A stretch of DNA of 64,000 nucleotides, taken from Cyrtodaria siliqua. Its lineage: Eukaryota > Mollusca > Bivalvia > Adapedonta > Hiatellidae. The position numbers and the translations under genes are program-made. Every line of letters begins with the position of its first letter. The stretch's first letter is position 1. The notes beneath the pieces are model-generated. The model had not been told where the DNA came from, ran no database searches, and saw nothing but the letters and a program-made list of their open reading frames with translations. The stretch spans positions 62,001 through 126,000 of the forward strand of contig JAWPHD010000141.1 in assembly GCA_037043455.1 (NCBI GenBank). The letters run 5' to 3'. Shown here piece by piece: positions 59,101-62,100 of this stretch.

Positions 59101-62100
59101 GTCAATATTATTCTTGACTTGTAATATGTAATCTCTGAATGAATAAATATACCCCCGCTTTCACAAAGTGAAGTGGGGGCTATATAAGAATCATGTTGTC
59201 CGTAACGTCCCCATCGCGGAACACATTTTTGTCCCATTGCGTCCCGTAACACATTTTGATTACTTGCATTTCTCAAACAGTTTTGAATGGGTTGTTCCCA
59301 AAGTTTATATATGCATAACAACTAATGACCTTATGCCCCTCTACATCACCCATTGTTGATTGCCTAATTTATTACAAAATTATGGCCCTTTCTTTCACTT
59401 TTCAAAGCAGGGGTATTCATCATCTTCAGTGATAGTTCTAGTTTAAACTAACATTTAAATGTGTTTAATAAATGGTTTTGTGACTGTGATTCAGGATTGT
59501 CCGTAGTGACAGGACCGTGTGACTCCGGCTACTACTGCAATGCCGGATCTAATCGAGCCGATCCAACTGACGGCGTCATGGGAAATGTTTGTCCAGAAGG
59601 AAGATACTGTGGTAGGTACTCTAATTACCGTATTTTCCCTAGTAAGAACGCCTATCCAAATAGTAGCCTCACCCACTTTTCCAAAACCAAAAAAAAAAAA
59701 CCAAAAAAAATATTTACATTAAATAAATAAAATTAAAATAATATAATAAATATTCAAAATTCAATACATTTTCAATCTTTTATATCCAAAAATTACAAAT
59801 AAAAATTAAAAAATCATTTTTTTTTTTTTTTTTAGCATTTTATAAGAGCTCCCCCTTGGCTACTAATAGGGACAATACGGCATTCAGCTGGGTTTAAAAT
59901 GTGTCTTCTTAATCAAGGTTCAACGCAACACTGCTGTATCTAATCATGTAGTTAAGGCAGTGTTGTGGTTGTCCCTTCAAAATGTACTATCAAATGGTAT
60001 TCAAGGAAGACATAGCATTCAGTTATTTTACCCTTCTCTTGTAATTAAATATATGGGTAATATGATTTTTTGGAATCGAGCCTATATTTTCTAAAGCTAC
60101 ATAATTTATATACAATGCGTTTTGTTTAGAACAGGATCTGAACTTCAGGATTGGCCATCCTGCTTTCAAACAATGTTTTCAAAGCTTATAGCTAACTCAG
60201 TAGTGTAATTTTCTCCCGAAGTAAAACTTCTCTTAGCAACCCCTCTAACAGTACTTTCTCTAAAAGACCGGGAACCAGTTGTAAATCTACCGCAGGTTCC
60301 ATGACTATCCATATTCATGCTTGGCAAGTATATTTTCAGGCCTGCCAAATGTTTTTAATGCAAAATCCTGAGATTTTAACATTTAAGATTTAAAGCGGGC
60401 GAAGAACATTTTTTTAAATGAAAATTTGAGCACGCGTCTTGATTTTCACATTTTATCTCTACTGATCAGAGCTTATACCGTGGTGCGGCGTCCGTCTGTC
60501 CGTAAACTTTTTTTTGTAGCGACTACGTATACTCCTCTGAAACTACTGATTGGATTTTCATGAAACTTTACAGAAATGTTGCCCATGAAGTCTAGTCGAT
60601 CCTGGCAAATATTTATGTTGATGTGAAATCCAAGTTGGCCACCAAATCTAAAAATAGATTTTTAAAAAACAAGTTTGTAGCGACTACTTCTAGAAAACTC
60701 TAAGTGATATTGATATGGGACTTTTTCTAAAATAATCAGCATGACATGATGTTGGTCCTTGTCGAAAATCCTTATGATGTTGGTCCCTGTCGAAAATCTT
60801 TTTGATTCGACATTAAACATGGCTGCAGCAGCCATCTTTGTTTACCTAGAGTTATTTAGTAAAAACTTGTAGCGACTACTTCTCTGAAACTACTCGACGG
60901 ATTATCATGAAACTTCACAGGAATGTTGCTCTTGATGTCTAAATGATCATAGCAACATTTCAGGTTGGTCGGAAATTCAAGATGGCCACCACAGCTAAAA
61001 ATAGATTTTCAAAAAACAAGTTTGTAGCGAGTACTTCTTGAAAACTGTAAGTGTTATTGATATGGGACTTTTTCAAAAATGATCAGTATGGAATGATGTT
61101 GATCCTTGTCAAAAATTATTTTGATGCGACGTTAAACATGGCCAGTGGCCATCTTTGTTTACATAGAGTTATATAATGAAAACTTGTAGCGACTACTCCT
61201 CTGAAACTAATTGATGGATTTTCATGAAACTTCACAGGAATGTTGCTCTTGATGTCTAATTGATCCTAGCAAAATTTCAGGTCAGCCAGAAATTCAAGAG
61301 GGCTGCCACGGCCAAAAATAATTTTTCAAAAAACAAGTTTGTAGCGACTACTTCTTGAAAACTATAAGTGATATTGATATGGGACTTTTTCTAAAATGAT
61401 CAGTATGAAATGATGTTGGTCCTTGTCGAAAATAGTTTTGATTCAATGTTAAACATGGCTGTGAGTGGCCATCTTTGTTTACATTGAGTTATTTAGTAAA
61501 AACTTGTAGCGACTACTTCTCTGTAACTACTCAATGGATTCTCACGAAACTTCACAGGAATGTTGCTCTTGATGTCTAATTGATCCTAGCAAAATTTCAG
61601 GGTGGTCAGAAATTCAAGATGGCCACCATGGCTAAAAATAGATTTTCAAAATACAAGTTTGTAGCGACTGCTTCTTGAAAACTATAAGTGATATTATTAT
61701 GGGACTTTTTCTAAAATGATCAGTATGACATGATGTTGATCCTGGTTGAAAATTATTTTGATTTGACGTTAAACATGGCCGCCAGCGGTCATCTTTGTTT
61801 ACATAGAGTTATATAATGAAAACTTGTAGCGACTACTCCTCTGAAACTAATTGATGGATTTTCATGAAACTTCACAGGAATGTTGCTCTTGATGTCTAAT
61901 TGATCCTAGCAAAATTTCAGGTCGGCCAGAAATTCAAGATGGCTGCCACGGCCAAAAATAATTTTTCAAAAAACAAGTTTGTAGTGACTACTTCTTGAAA
62001 CTATAAGTGATATTGATATGCGTCTTTTCCTAAAATGATCAGTATGACATGATGTTGATCCTTGTCGAAAATTATTTTGATTCGATGTTAAACATGGCTG

